A stretch of DNA of 64,000 nucleotides, from positions 1 through 64,000 of the forward strand of contig NZ_CAJYBT010000014.1 in NCBI RefSeq assembly GCF_913064665.1, given 5' to 3'. Below the pieces are notes generated by a model that searched no databases, had not been told where the DNA came from, and was given only the letters and a program-made list of their open reading frames with translations. Made by a program: the position numbers and the translations under genes. Every line of letters starts with the position of its first letter. The stretch's first letter is position 1. Origin of the DNA: an uncultured Thioclava sp. (GTDB taxonomy: Bacteria; Pseudomonadota; Alphaproteobacteria; Rhodobacterales; Rhodobacteraceae). Shown piece after piece: positions 34,698 to 43,861 of this stretch.

Positions 34698-35510
34698 TTA
34701 CTCTGACGCCAAAAGCGCATTGACGAGCCCGCTTGACGGCTCGCAAAGGTCATCGATCACGTCGAAATGATGGCGGCGGGGCGCTGCGATCAGATCGGCG
34801 GGGGCCCAGCTTTCGGCAAGCAAGGCGGCTTGGCGCAAAAACTCCGGGCGCTCCGCCGCGCCGACCCAAGCGGTGACCCGCACACCGGGGCGCACGCCGT
34901 GCAAAGCCGGGCTTTCGGCGGCGGCGATCTCTGGGGTGAGCCCCAGTATCTCGTTGAGGGAGTTCAACACCAAGGGGCGCAGGTCGTGCAACCCGCTGAT
35001 CGAGATAACCCGCGCGATGCGTTCGGCGATGGGGGCGGGCAGCGTGCTGTCATCTGACACCATCCGCGTCGCCAGATGACCGCCCGCCGAGTGGCCCGCC
35101 AGATGGATCGGCCCGTCCACAAGCCCCGCCGCCTGCGTGATGGCGCGGCTGATTTGCCCGGTGATGCCCGGAATGGTGTTTTCGGGCGCAAGCGTGTAGC
35201 CGGGCATAACCACCGTCCAGCCCCGCGCCAAGGCCCCCGCCGCCAGATGCGACCAGTGATCCTTGGAAAACGCGCGCCAATATCCGCCATGCACGAAGAC
35301 CAGCAACCCTTTGGAGTCACTCTCGGGGCGGAAAATATCCATCTTCTCGCGTGCGCCTGTCCCATAGGCGACTTCGCTCAGACGGCCTTCGATCTGCGCC
35401 CGAAAGGCGGCGGCGCGGTCCAGCCAAAGCTGCGGATAGCTCTCGCCGTTTTCGATATGGGAGGCGTTCGCAAAAGCATCTTCCCAGTCAATTCCACTTT
35501 GATCGTCCAT
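34698..35510 (-). CDS. Arylformamidase-like alpha/beta hydrolase (kynurenine formamidase)
   Basis: A 270-residue alpha/beta hydrolase of the AFMID type. It has the oxyanion motif HGGYW (about residue 69), the nucleophile Ser in GHSAGGHL (about 133), ISGLHDLRPL (about 164) and the catalytic His in HHFDVIDD near 250. The set fits N-formylkynurenine hydrolysis, the second step of tryptophan breakdown. It is divergent from kynA and kynU, the first and third steps, which strongly supports the role. It differs from the cyclase-type KynB. A GGGAGGCG site precedes the ATG. Confidence 0.85.
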   Translation of the reverse strand: MDDQSGIDWEDAFANASHIENGESYPQLWLDRAAAFRAQIEGRLSEVAYGTGAREKMDIFRPESDSKGLLVFVHGGYWRAFSKDHWSHLAAGALARGWTVVMPGYTLAPENTIPGITGQISRAITQAAGLVDGPIHLAGHSAGGHLATRMVSDDSTLPAPIAERIARVISISGLHDLRPLVLNSLNEILGLTPEIAAAESPALHGVRPGVRVTAWVGAAERPEFLRQAALLAESWAPADLIAAPRRHHFDVIDDLCEPSSGLVNALLASE

Positions 35511-35725
35511 AACGCCTCCCGTTGGTTTTGCGCATCCTGTGCAGCCTCGGCTCACAAGGGTTTGATATTGCGAGCCGCTGCCGGCCTCGCTAACCTCCGC
35601 ATCAAGCCGAACTCTCTCTCGTAACACTCTGTTTTGCAGAGGAGTCCGGCGCAGGCAACCCCAGGAAACGTCCATTGCAAGGCGGGCGTGTATCTTGCAG
35701 GGTCGCGCAGTTTAACGGAGGCGGT

Positions 35726-36556
35726 ATGGCTTACGATCCAGCAAGTGAAGGAGCGAAGATGTCGTTCGCGACGGACATGTCCTATAGCGATTATCTGGGC
35801 CTTGATAAGGTTTTGTCGGCGCAGGACACGCTGTCAGATGCCCATGACGAATTGCTCTTCATCATCCAGCATCAGACAAGCGAGCTTTGGATGAAGCTGG
35901 CCCTGCACGAGCTGCGCTCTGCGCGCGAGATGATCCGCGCCGGAACCCTGCGTCCGTGCTTTAAGATCCTCTCACGGCTGGCCCGGATTTTCGAGCAACT
36001 CAACGGGGCTTGGGATGTTCTGCGCACCATGACGCCCAGCGACTACACGCGGTTTCGCGAGGCTCTTGGGGCCTCATCGGGGTTTCAATCTTATCAATAC
36101 CGCCTGATCGAATTCGTTCTTGGCAATCGCAATCTGGCGATGACGCGGGTGCATGAACATCGCGCCGACATCATGGGTTTGCTGAATGCCGAACTGGCGC
36201 AGCCAAGCCTGTATGACGAGGCGATCCGCTTTGCCGCCGCTCGCCTTGGAGTGAGTGCTACGGATTTGCCCGAACCCAACCTGAACATGCCGCATGGTGC
36301 GGATGATCGGATCATGGCGATCTGGCAGCGGGTTTACGAGGCGCCCGAAGAGCATTGGGAACTCTATGAACTGGCCGAAAAGCTAGTCGATCTCGAAGAC
36401 TATTTCCGTCGCTGGCGCTTCAACCATGTCACGACCGTCGAACGCGTGATCGGATTCAAGCGCGGCACGGGGGGCACGGCCGGGGTCGCTTACTTGCGCC
36501 GCATGCTTGAGGTCGAGCTGTTCCCAGAGCTTTGGAATGTGAGAGGAAATCTGTAA
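35726..36556 (+). CDS. kynA: Tryptophan 2,3-dioxygenase
   Basis: A 276-residue haem dioxygenase that opens the indole ring of L-tryptophan to N-formylkynurenine. Family features: [13 protein letters not shown] (about residues 42-54), [14 protein letters not shown] (about 112-125), and the haem-ligand and substrate-loop region [20 protein letters not shown] near 235-255. I chose the start at 35726 (GGAGGCGGT just upstream, and MAYDPASEG is family-like); an ATG at 35759 also has a site. It overlaps kynU by one base (TAATG). Confidence 0.93.
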   Translation: MAYDPASEGAKMSFATDMSYSDYLGLDKVLSAQDTLSDAHDELLFIIQHQTSELWMKLALHELRSAREMIRAGTLRPCFKILSRLARIFEQLNGAWDVLRTMTPSDYTRFREALGASSGFQSYQYRLIEFVLGNRNLAMTRVHEHRADIMGLLNAELAQPSLYDEAIRFAAARLGVSATDLPEPNLNMPHGADDRIMAIWQRVYEAPEEHWELYELAEKLVDLEDYFRRWRFNHVTTVERVIGFKRGTGGTAGVAYLRRMLEVELFPELWNVRGNL

Positions 36557-37746
36557 TGGCGAGCCTGCCCAGAAAGCACCTGTTCGATCTGCCCGAAGGG
36601 GTGATTTATCTTGATGGAAACTCGCTTGGCCCCTTGCCGCGCGGCGTGGCCGAACGGCTTGAGCGTTGTGTGCATAAGGAATGGGGCGAGATGCTCATTC
36701 GCGGCTGGAACGACGCGCAGTGGATGGATCAGCCCGCGCGGGTGGGCAATAAGATCGCGAGGCTGATCGGTGCGCCCGAGGGCGCGGTGGTGATCGGCGA
36801 CACGCTATCGATCAAGGTCTATCAGGCGCTGGCCTCGGCGCTTGAGATGCGACCCGATCGCAAGGTGGTGCTGTCGGACAATGGCAATTTTCCAACCGAT
36901 CTTTATATGGCCGAGGGGTTGCTGCGCTCGCTGGGGCGTGGGCATGAGCTGCGCACCCCGCCTCCCGAAGAGGTCGCCGATGCGATCACCGAAGACGTGG
37001 CGGTCGTGATGCTGACGCAGGTGGATTACCGCACGGGCCGGATGCACGATTTCACAGCGATCACGCAAAAGGCCCATGCGGTCGGGGCCGTGATGATCTG
37101 GGATCTGGCCCATAGCGCGGGCGCGGTGCCCGTCGACATGGTCGCAAATAACGCTGAATTCGCCGTAGGCTGCACCTATAAATATCTCAACGGGGGGCCC
37201 GGCGCGCCCGCCTTCATCTATGTGCGCCCCGATATCGCCGAGACGGTACGCCCGGCGCTCAGCGGCTGGCTGGGCCATGAGGCACCGTTCGCCTTTGATC
37301 TCGGCTATCGCCCGGGGCGCGCGGTTGAGCGGATGCGCGTGGGCACGCCACCGGTGCTGCAGGCCACCGCACTTGAAGAAGCTCTGAGCGTCTGGGACGG
37401 GCTGACGATGGAGGAGGTGCGCGCACGTTCCATCGAGCTGTCCGAGCGGTTCATCCGCGAAGTCGAGGCGCGCTGCCCCGATCTGACCTTGCTCAGCCCG
37501 CGCGATCCTATGGCGCGCGGCAGTCAGGTTTCGTTCGGGTTCTCCGAAAGCTACGCCGCGATTCAGGCCCTCATCGAGCGGGGCGTGATTGGCGATTTCC
37601 GCGCCCCCGATGCAATGCGGTTCGGCTTTACCCCGCTATACATTGATGAGGGCGACGTGGTGGGCGCGGCTGAAATCATCGAGGATGTGATGGCCAACAG
37701 GCTTTGGGACAACCCGGCTTATAAGGCGCGTTCGCGCGTCACCTGA
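36556..37746 (+). CDS. kynU: Kynureninase
   Basis: A 396-residue PLP enzyme that cleaves L-kynurenine to anthranilate and alanine. It shows YLDGNSLGPLP near the N-terminus, the aspartate region WDLAHSAGAVPVDM (about 193) and the PLP lysine in GCTYKYLNGGPGAPAF (about residue 218-233). The start overlaps the kynA stop, so the two are translated together. Anthranilate use is not encoded nearby. An Lrp/AsnC regulator lies downstream on the opposite strand. Confidence 0.93.
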   Translation: MASLPRKHLFDLPEGVIYLDGNSLGPLPRGVAERLERCVHKEWGEMLIRGWNDAQWMDQPARVGNKIARLIGAPEGAVVIGDTLSIKVYQALASALEMRPDRKVVLSDNGNFPTDLYMAEGLLRSLGRGHELRTPPPEEVADAITEDVAVVMLTQVDYRTGRMHDFTAITQKAHAVGAVMIWDLAHSAGAVPVDMVANNAEFAVGCTYKYLNGGPGAPAFIYVRPDIAETVRPALSGWLGHEAPFAFDLGYRPGRAVERMRVGTPPVLQATALEEALSVWDGLTMEEVRARSIELSERFIREVEARCPDLTLLSPRDPMARGSQVSFGFSESYAAIQALIERGVIGDFRAPDAMRFGFTPLYIDEGDVVGAAEIIEDVMANRLWDNPAYKARSRVT

Positions 37747-37853
37747 AAAACCGCGGCTGATGGCGGAGCCTAATGGCCGAGAAACGCAAGAACCCAACCC
37801 GATCAGCAGACGCAAAACGGCGCTGAATTTGGACCAGTGAACGTCCAAGGATC

Positions 37854-37864
37854 GGGGGGGGGGG
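37854..37864. repeat. Run of eleven G residues
   Basis: An uninterrupted G11 tract sits directly beyond the stop codon of the Lrp-type gene, in the convergent gap after kynU. Such tracts slip during replication and sequencing, so the exact length is uncertain. It is outside both genes and has no obvious role. Confidence 0.7.
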
Positions 37865-38323
37865 TCATAAGGGAAGTTCGTGGCTGCGTTTGACCTCGCG
37901 CAGGACGACATTGGTTTCGGCGCTTTGAACGGCAGGCAGGCGGAACAGAAACTCTTCGAGGAAGACGTTATAGGCGTCGATATCCTTGCACAGCAGGCGC
38001 AGATGATAATCCGCCTGACCTGTGGTCGCGTAGCACTCCAGCACCTCGGCGCGGGTCGTGATCGCGTCGATGAACTCTTTGAGATGCTCGGGATTGTGCC
38101 GGGTCAGGCGCACCTGCACCAAGGCGCTAAAAGCCAGCCCAGCCACGCGCGGCGACAGCTCGGCCTTGTAGCGTTCAATCAGACCCTGCTCTTCAAACAG
38201 GCGCACTCTGCGCCAACATGCCGAGGCTGACATGCCAACCCGCTCCGCAATCTCGGCATTGGAAACGCGGGAATCCGCTTGCAGTATTTTGAGAATTTCT
38301 TTGTCGCGACTGTCCAGTTCCAT
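37865..38323 (-). CDS. Lrp/AsnC-family regulator
   Basis: A 152-residue Lrp/AsnC regulator with an N-terminal helix-turn-helix (ILQADSRVSNAEIAERVGMS, about residues 13-32) and a C-terminal RAM ligand-binding domain (YATTGQADYHLRLLCKD, about 98-114). These proteins respond to amino acids. It is divergent from the indolepyruvate oxidoreductase gene across a 132-base region with two sets of inverted repeats, and convergent with kynU. It probably controls the oxidoreductase and itself in response to an aromatic or branched amino acid. Confidence 0.9.
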   Translation of the reverse strand: MELDSRDKEILKILQADSRVSNAEIAERVGMSASACWRRVRLFEEQGLIERYKAELSPRVAGLAFSALVQVRLTRHNPEHLKEFIDAITTRAEVLECYATTGQADYHLRLLCKDIDAYNVFLEEFLFRLPAVQSAETNVVLREVKRSHELPL

Positions 38324-38413
38324 TTGGATAATATGACTACATAAGTCGCTTATGTCGACACAAGTTTTCGAATTATCGGCAGTGATTCCAGGAACAAGAT
38401 CAGATTATCCAAA
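38323..38413. promoter_or_regulatory. Divergent control region with distant inverted repeat
   Basis: TTTGGATAAT at 38323-38332 and its exact complement ATTATCCAAA at 38404-38413 face each other across the Lrp/oxidoreductase intergenic region, about 80 bases apart. The first arm overlaps the Lrp start codon. Lrp-type octamers often bind two spaced sites and bend DNA between them, so this fits coordinated control of both genes. Confidence 0.5.
38339..38355. promoter_or_regulatory. Candidate Lrp-type operator palindrome
   Basis: A perfect 17-bp palindrome, ACATAAG-TCG-CTTATGT, lies 15 bases upstream of the Lrp-type gene start and between the arms of the longer inverted repeat. Size, AT-rich arms and position suit a self-regulating AsnC/Lrp protein. 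Confidence 0.55.
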
Positions 38414-38455
38414 AACCGCGTGATATATTTCCGGTGATTTTAGGGGGGAAAGCCG

Positions 38456-41400
38456 ATGAACCAGACCACGCATCAGTTTCAAAGCTACGCATTGTCGGAT
38501 CGCTATGACGCATCGCACGGCCGGGTGTTTCTGACCGGGACGCAAGCTTTGGTGCGGATCATGTTCGATCAGGCACGTCGAGATCGCGCGGCGGGCCTGA
38601 ACACCGCAGGGTTCATTTCGGGCTATCGCGGCTCTCCGCTTGGCGGGCTTGATCTGGAGCTGTGGCGATCGCGTGCGCAGACCGATGCGGCGGGCATCAC
38701 CTTCCTGCCTGCGGTGAACGAAGATCTTGGCGCAACGGCGGTGCTGGGGGCGCAACAAGCCGTGCTTGACCCCGATGCCACGGTCGAGGGCGTGTTTTCG
38801 ATGTGGTATGGCAAAGGCCCCGGCGTTGATCGCTCAGGCGATGCGCTGCGCCATGGAAATGCCTACGGGTCCTCGCCCAAAGGGGGCGTTCTGGTGGTCG
38901 CGGGCGACGATCATGGCTGCGTTTCCTCGTCGATGCCCCATCAATCCGACGTGGCGTTCATGACGTGGTTCATGCCAACGCTAAACCCCGCCAATGTCGC
39001 GGAATATCTGAGCTTCGGAGAATACGGGATCGCGCTAAGCCGCTATTCGGGTACATGGGTCGGGTTCAAGGCGATTTCAGAAACGGTGGAAAGTGGTCAA
39101 TCGGTGGAATTGCCCCAAGACCGGGTGTTTTCGCTCCCAGAGATCGACTTGCCGCCGGGCGGGTTGCATGTGCGCCGCTCGGATTTGCCCAGCCCGCTGA
39201 TCGAAACCCGGATGGAACACAAGCTGCGCGCAGTCGAAGCCTTTGTCGAGGCCAACCCGATTGATCGCCACATCTATGACATCCGTGATGCCAGCTTTGG
39301 CATTGTCACCACGGGCAAAGGTCATCTCGATCTGATGGAGGCGCTGCGTCTTCTGGGGATCGATGAGGCTGCATGCCGTCGCCTTGGCATTGATATCTAC
39401 AAGGTCGGCATGGTCTGGCCGCTGGCGCGCCGCGATGCGCTGGCCTTTGTGCGCGGCAAGACCGAGGTTCTGGTGATCGAGGAAAAGCGCGGCATCATCG
39501 AAAGCCAGTTCAAAGAGTATTTCTACGACTGGCCCGGCGACAAGCCCAAGAAAATGGTGGGCAAGCACCGCGCGGCGGGCGATCCCCTGGTGCCCTGGAC
39601 CGGAGAACTAAGCCCGCTTGGCCTAGTGCCCATCGTGGCAGAGCGTCTGAACACCTATTTCCCCGATGAGGGCCTGCTGGCCAAGGCCCGCGCCCTGACC
39701 GATCATCCGCCGAGGCTGCTCAACGTGCCCGGCGCGACCCGCACCCCCTATTTCTGCTCGGGTTGTCCCCATAACACCTCGACCAAATTGCCCGAAGGCA
39801 GCAAGGCGGCCTCTGGCATCGGCTGTCATGTGATGGCCAGTTGGATGGATCGTGAAACCGGGGGCTATGCGCAGATGGGCGCCGAAGGTGTGCCCCATCT
39901 GGTGGCGTCGAAATACTCCGGCGGCAAGCACATGTTCCAGAACCTCGGGGAAGGAACATGGTATCATTCCGGCTCGCTCGCGATCCGTCAGGCGGTCGCG
40001 ACCGGGGCCAATATCACCTACAAGATCCTCTATAATGATGCGGTCGCAATGACCGGTGGCCAGCCCGTCGATGGCCCGATCAGCGTCAGCGCCATTGCGC
40101 AGACCTGCCGCGCCGAAGGGGTGGATCGGATCGCGCTGGTCTCGGACGACATCGCGAAATTCAACCGCGCAGACTTCCCGCAAGGAACCAGTTTCAACCC
40201 GCGCGAAGACCTGGACGCCGTTCAACGCGTGCTGCGCGACGTGCGCGGCGTCAGCGTCCTGATTTATGAGCAGACCTGCGCCACCGAGAAACGCCGCCGC
40301 CGCAAGCGTGGCACGATGCCCGACCCCAAGCGGTTTGCCTATATCAACCCCTTGGTCTGCGAAGGCTGCGGCGATTGCTCGGTGGAAAGCAACTGCCTGA
40401 GCATCGAGCCGCTCGACACCGAGTTTGGTCGCAAGCGCAAAGTCAATTTATCGACCTGCAACAAGGACTTCTCGTGCCTCAACGGGTTTTGCCCCAGTTT
40501 CGTGACCGTGGAAGGCGCAGTGCGGCGCAAGAAGACCGTGCGCGACGTGGATGTGGCAAGCTTGCTGGGCGCCCTGCCCGCGCCGAAAATGTCAGACCTT
40601 GCCAAGCCCTACGACCTACTGGTGACCGGTGTCGGGGGCACGGGTGTGGTGACGGTCGGGGCGCTGATCACGATGGCCGCGCATCTTGAGGGAAAAGGCG
40701 CATCCGTTCTTGATTTCACCGGGTTCGCGCAGAAATTCGGCACCGTGCTCAGCTATATTCGTCTAGGCCAAAGCCCGGACGCGATCCATCAGGTGCGCAC
40801 CGATATTGGCTCGGCCGAGGCTGTTATCGCCTGCGACATCGTGGTGTCCTCGGCGCCGCGCGCGTCGGCCTATTTCAAACCCGGCTCGCGGATCGTGCTC
40901 AATACCGCTGAAATGCCGACCGGTGACTTGGTGTTGCATCGCGATGCGAGCCTGAGTGTCGATCTGCGCGAACAGGCGATCCGCAGTGTCGCGGGCAGCG
41001 ACAACGTCTGGAGCCTTGACGCCAACGCATTGGCCGAGACGTTTTTGGGCGACAGCGTGTTCGCCAATGTCATCCTGCTTGGCTATGCGTGGCAAAAGGG
41101 GTTGGTGCCGGTCAGCGAAACGGCTCTCAAACAGGCGATCACCCTGAACGCCGTGGCAGTTGAGAAAAATGCTCGCGCATTCGATCTGGGCCGGGTGCTG
41201 GCAGAGACGCCGGATGCCATCCTTGCGCAAGAACCCTCGGCTGCGCCCCCAAGTCTTGATGCGCTCATCGCCAAGCATGTGGCTTTTCTGACCGAGTATC
41301 AGAACGCCCGCTACGCAGAGCGCTATACGCGCTCCCTCACGCGTTTCCGTGCGGCTCTGCGCGATGAACTGGACCCAGCCACCGCGCAGGATCTGACCAC

Positions 41401-41887
41401 AGCGGCGGCGAAATCGCTGTTCAAGCTGATGGCCTATAAGGACGAATACGAGGTCGCGCGCCTGCATGGGCAAGACAGTTTCGCCACGGCTCTGGCACAG
41501 GAATTCGAGCCCGGCTTCAAGATCAATTATCACATGGCCCCGCCGATTTTCTCTCGCAAGACGGATGCGCGCGGACGTCCCGTCAAACGCAGCTTCGGCC
41601 CGTGGATGACACCCGCACTGCGCGCGCTCGCTTCGCTGCGCCGCCTGCGGGGGAGCAAGTTCGATCTGTTTGGCTACAGCCAAGAGCGCAAACAAGAAGT
41701 TGCCCTGATCGACTGGTTCGAAACCCTTCTTGAAACCCTACCCGCGCTGATCTCGGACAAGACCGCGGCCTCGGCGCTAGAAGCGCTTGAAATACCGATG
41801 CAGTTTCGCGGCTATGGCCCGGTTAAAGACGACGCGATCCGCAGGTTCAAACCCAAGGCAGACGCGCTTGTCAAAGCCATGGCTTAG
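38456..41887 (+). CDS. Indolepyruvate ferredoxin oxidoreductase (fused subunits)
   Basis: An 1143-residue fused 2-oxoacid oxidoreductase that decarboxylates arylpyruvates such as indolepyruvate or phenylpyruvate to the aryl-acetyl-CoA with ferredoxin. The order is: pyrimidine-binding region, TPP-binding region (FCSGCPHNTSTKLPEG near 427), an iron-sulfur segment (CEGCGDCSVESNC near 644, with more Cys at CNKDFSCLNGFC) and a gamma-type domain (VTGVGGTGVVTVG near 724). It could feed phenylacetyl-CoA or indoleacetyl-CoA into the paa genes nearby. An AGGGGGG site precedes the ATG. Confidence 0.9.
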   Translation: MNQTTHQFQSYALSDRYDASHGRVFLTGTQALVRIMFDQARRDRAAGLNTAGFISGYRGSPLGGLDLELWRSRAQTDAAGITFLPAVNEDLGATAVLGAQQAVLDPDATVEGVFSMWYGKGPGVDRSGDALRHGNAYGSSPKGGVLVVAGDDHGCVSSSMPHQSDVAFMTWFMPTLNPANVAEYLSFGEYGIALSRYSGTWVGFKAISETVESGQSVELPQDRVFSLPEIDLPPGGLHVRRSDLPSPLIETRMEHKLRAVEAFVEANPIDRHIYDIRDASFGIVTTGKGHLDLMEALRLLGIDEAACRRLGIDIYKVGMVWPLARRDALAFVRGKTEVLVIEEKRGIIESQFKEYFYDWPGDKPKKMVGKHRAAGDPLVPWTGELSPLGLVPIVAERLNTYFPDEGLLAKARALTDHPPRLLNVPGATRTPYFCSGCPHNTSTKLPEGSKAASGIGCHVMASWMDRETGGYAQMGAEGVPHLVASKYSGGKHMFQNLGEGTWYHSGSLAIRQAVATGANITYKILYNDAVAMTGGQPVDGPISVSAIAQTCRAEGVDRIALVSDDIAKFNRADFPQGTSFNPREDLDAVQRVLRDVRGVSVLIYEQTCATEKRRRRKRGTMPDPKRFAYINPLVCEGCGDCSVESNCLSIEPLDTEFGRKRKVNLSTCNKDFSCLNGFCPSFVTVEGAVRRKKTVRDVDVASLLGALPAPKMSDLAKPYDLLVTGVGGTGVVTVGALITMAAHLEGKGASVLDFTGFAQKFGTVLSYIRLGQSPDAIHQVRTDIGSAEAVIACDIVVSSAPRASAYFKPGSRIVLNTAEMPTGDLVLHRDASLSVDLREQAIRSVAGSDNVWSLDANALAETFLGDSVFANVILLGYAWQKGLVPVSETALKQAITLNAVAVEKNARAFDLGRVLAETPDAILAQEPSAAPPSLDALIAKHVAFLTEYQNARYAERYTRSLTRFRAALRDELDPATAQDLTTAAAKSLFKLMAYKDEYEVARLHGQDSFATALAQEFEPGFKINYHMAPPIFSRKTDARGRPVKRSFGPWMTPALRALASLRRLRGSKFDLFGYSQERKQEVALIDWFETLLETLPALISDKTAASALEALEIPMQFRGYGPVKDDAIRRFKPKADALVKAMA

Positions 41888-41907
41888 GACAGGCGCGCCT
41901 GAGCGCC

Positions 41908-43851
41908 CTAGCGGTGCTTGCCGCTCGCAAACATCGGGCCACCTTTCCAGCGCGGGAAACCGTAGCCGTGGATCTCGACCAGATCGATATCGCTGGCCTT
42001 GTCGGCGATCCCCTCTGTAAGAATGGCCTCGCCTTCGGCTGCCATCGCCGCAATCAGTTGCGCGGCAATCTGAGCGTCCTCAAGACCGGGCGCGTCCTTG
42101 GCGATGTGGGGCGCTAGCAGTTCTGCCACGCGCGTTGAGGGCTGGGGCGTACGATCGCCCTCGGTGTAATCATACCAGCCGCCGCCCGTTTTTTGCCCCT
42201 TGCGCCCTGCCCCAACAAGGATATCGCCCAGCGTCTCGGGCACGTCCTGCCCCGCTGCCCGCGCGCCCTCGCGTTGCAGATAGGCAATGTCGAGCCCGCC
42301 CAGATCCTGTGCCTCAAACGGGCCCATCCGAAAGCCATACCCACGCATCGCGGCGTCGACCTGTGCAATCGGCACACCGCGCCGCACGAGGGTTTCCGCC
42401 TCGGCACGGTAGCGTTTGAGAATGCGATTGCCGATGAAGCCCTCGCAGATGCCCGCGCGGACCGGGATCTTGTTCAATTGCTTGGCCAGTGCGAAACCCG
42501 TGGCCAGAACGTCTGGTGCCGTATCTGGCAGCGGCACGATTTCCAGCAGCTTCATGATCTGGGCGGGGCTGAAGAAATGCAGGCCGATGAAACGCTCGGC
42601 CCCCGGCAATCCGGCGAAGATCTCGCGCGGGTCAATATAGGAGGTGTTCGTGGCCAAGATCGCATCGCGGCGACAGTGCGCGATCAGGTTTTCAAAGACC
42701 TGCCGCTTGACGGACAGCTCCTCAAAGACTGCCTCGATCACCAGATCGCACTCCGACAATGCCGCGTAATCGGTGGCCCCCGTGACACCCGCCATCAGTG
42801 CATCGCGCGCCTGCTCAGTAAGCTTGCCCCGCTTGATCGCACCCGCGAATGTCTTGGCCAGCGTGTCGATCCCGCGTGCCAGCGCTTGTTCATCGCGCTC
42901 GATCAACACCACCGGCAGCCCGGCGCTGCGCAGGGCTGCCGCGATCCCTGCCCCCATCGTGCCGCCGCCCACAACGCCAACCTGCGCCAGCTTGCGCGGC
43001 GTCACGTCGCGTAGCGCATCAGGGCGGGGTGCGGCGCGCTCGGCAAAGAACACGGCGCGCAGGGCTGCCGCCTCATCCGAGCTGCGTAGCGCGAGAAAGC
43101 TCTCGCGCTCTGCGGCCATGGCTGCGTCAAAGGGCAGTTCGGTGGCGCGGCGCAGCGCGTCGAGCGCCTCAAGCGGCGCGCGATGGCCCGGTTTTGCTGC
43201 CAGTTTGCGCTTGGCCTCCCAAAACGCATCATCCATTTTCGCGACTGGACGCGCCGAAATCGGCGCAGGCAGGGGTTTGGCCAAAGCGGCCTTGGCAAAG
43301 GCAATCGCGCCTGCCTCCAGATCGCCCTCAATCACCGCGTCAATCAGCCCGGCTTCGCGCGCCTTGGACGCCGCCATCGGCTTGCCCGACGTCACCAGAT
43401 CCACGGCCACCTCGACGCCTGCCAGACGGGGCGTGCGCACGGTGCCCGACGCGCCGGGGATGATGCCAAGCGTGACCTCTGGCAGGCCGATCTTCGCCTG
43501 CGGCACGGCCACGCGAAACCGGCACCCCATCGCGATCTCGAACCCGCCGCCCAAAGCCGAACCGTGGATTGCTGCGATCCATGGCACGCGCGCGGCTTCG
43601 AGATGATCCACCAGATCGGGCAGATGCGGCGGCTCTGGGGTCTGACCGAATTCGCGCACATCCGCGCCCGCAATGAACGTGCGGCCCTGACAGATCAGGA
43701 TCGCGGCGCGCAAGGTCGGATTGGCATCGATGTCCTCAACGGCCTGCCACAGCGCTTTGCGCACCGCCGCCGAGATCGCATTGACCGGCGGGTTGTCGAG
43801 CGTGACGATAGCGATATCGCCCTGAGGACGGATCGATACAGGAGTGTTCAT
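41908..43851 (-). CDS. Enoyl-CoA hydratase/3-hydroxyacyl-CoA dehydrogenase (FadJ-like)
   Basis: A 647-residue multifunctional beta-oxidation protein. Residues 1 to about 190 form a crotonase domain (FIAGADVREFG near 60, and GSALGGGFEIAMG near 100). The middle has the NAD-binding motif VGVVGGGTMGAGIAAAL (about 295), and the last part the hydroxyacyl-CoA dehydrogenase C-domains. It could do the work of both PaaF and PaaH on the ring-cleaved intermediate, since neither separate gene is present. It is last in the paaN-liv operon, 10 bases after livF-type. The start at 43851 follows GAGGCC. Confidence 0.88.
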   Translation of the reverse strand: MNTPVSIRPQGDIAIVTLDNPPVNAISAAVRKALWQAVEDIDANPTLRAAILICQGRTFIAGADVREFGQTPEPPHLPDLVDHLEAARVPWIAAIHGSALGGGFEIAMGCRFRVAVPQAKIGLPEVTLGIIPGASGTVRTPRLAGVEVAVDLVTSGKPMAASKAREAGLIDAVIEGDLEAGAIAFAKAALAKPLPAPISARPVAKMDDAFWEAKRKLAAKPGHRAPLEALDALRRATELPFDAAMAAERESFLALRSSDEAAALRAVFFAERAAPRPDALRDVTPRKLAQVGVVGGGTMGAGIAAALRSAGLPVVLIERDEQALARGIDTLAKTFAGAIKRGKLTEQARDALMAGVTGATDYAALSECDLVIEAVFEELSVKRQVFENLIAHCRRDAILATNTSYIDPREIFAGLPGAERFIGLHFFSPAQIMKLLEIVPLPDTAPDVLATGFALAKQLNKIPVRAGICEGFIGNRILKRYRAEAETLVRRGVPIAQVDAAMRGYGFRMGPFEAQDLGGLDIAYLQREGARAAGQDVPETLGDILVGAGRKGQKTGGGWYDYTEGDRTPQPSTRVAELLAPHIAKDAPGLEDAQIAAQLIAAMAAEGEAILTEGIADKASDIDLVEIHGYGFPRWKGGPMFASGKHR

Positions 43852-43861
43852 ATTGGCCTCT

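Noticed and set aside
41890..41901. A 12-bp perfect palindrome CAGGCGCGCCTG between convergent genes
   Set aside because: Short, GC-only and without a T run on either side; in such GC-rich DNA it is likely chance or overlap of stop-region sequence.
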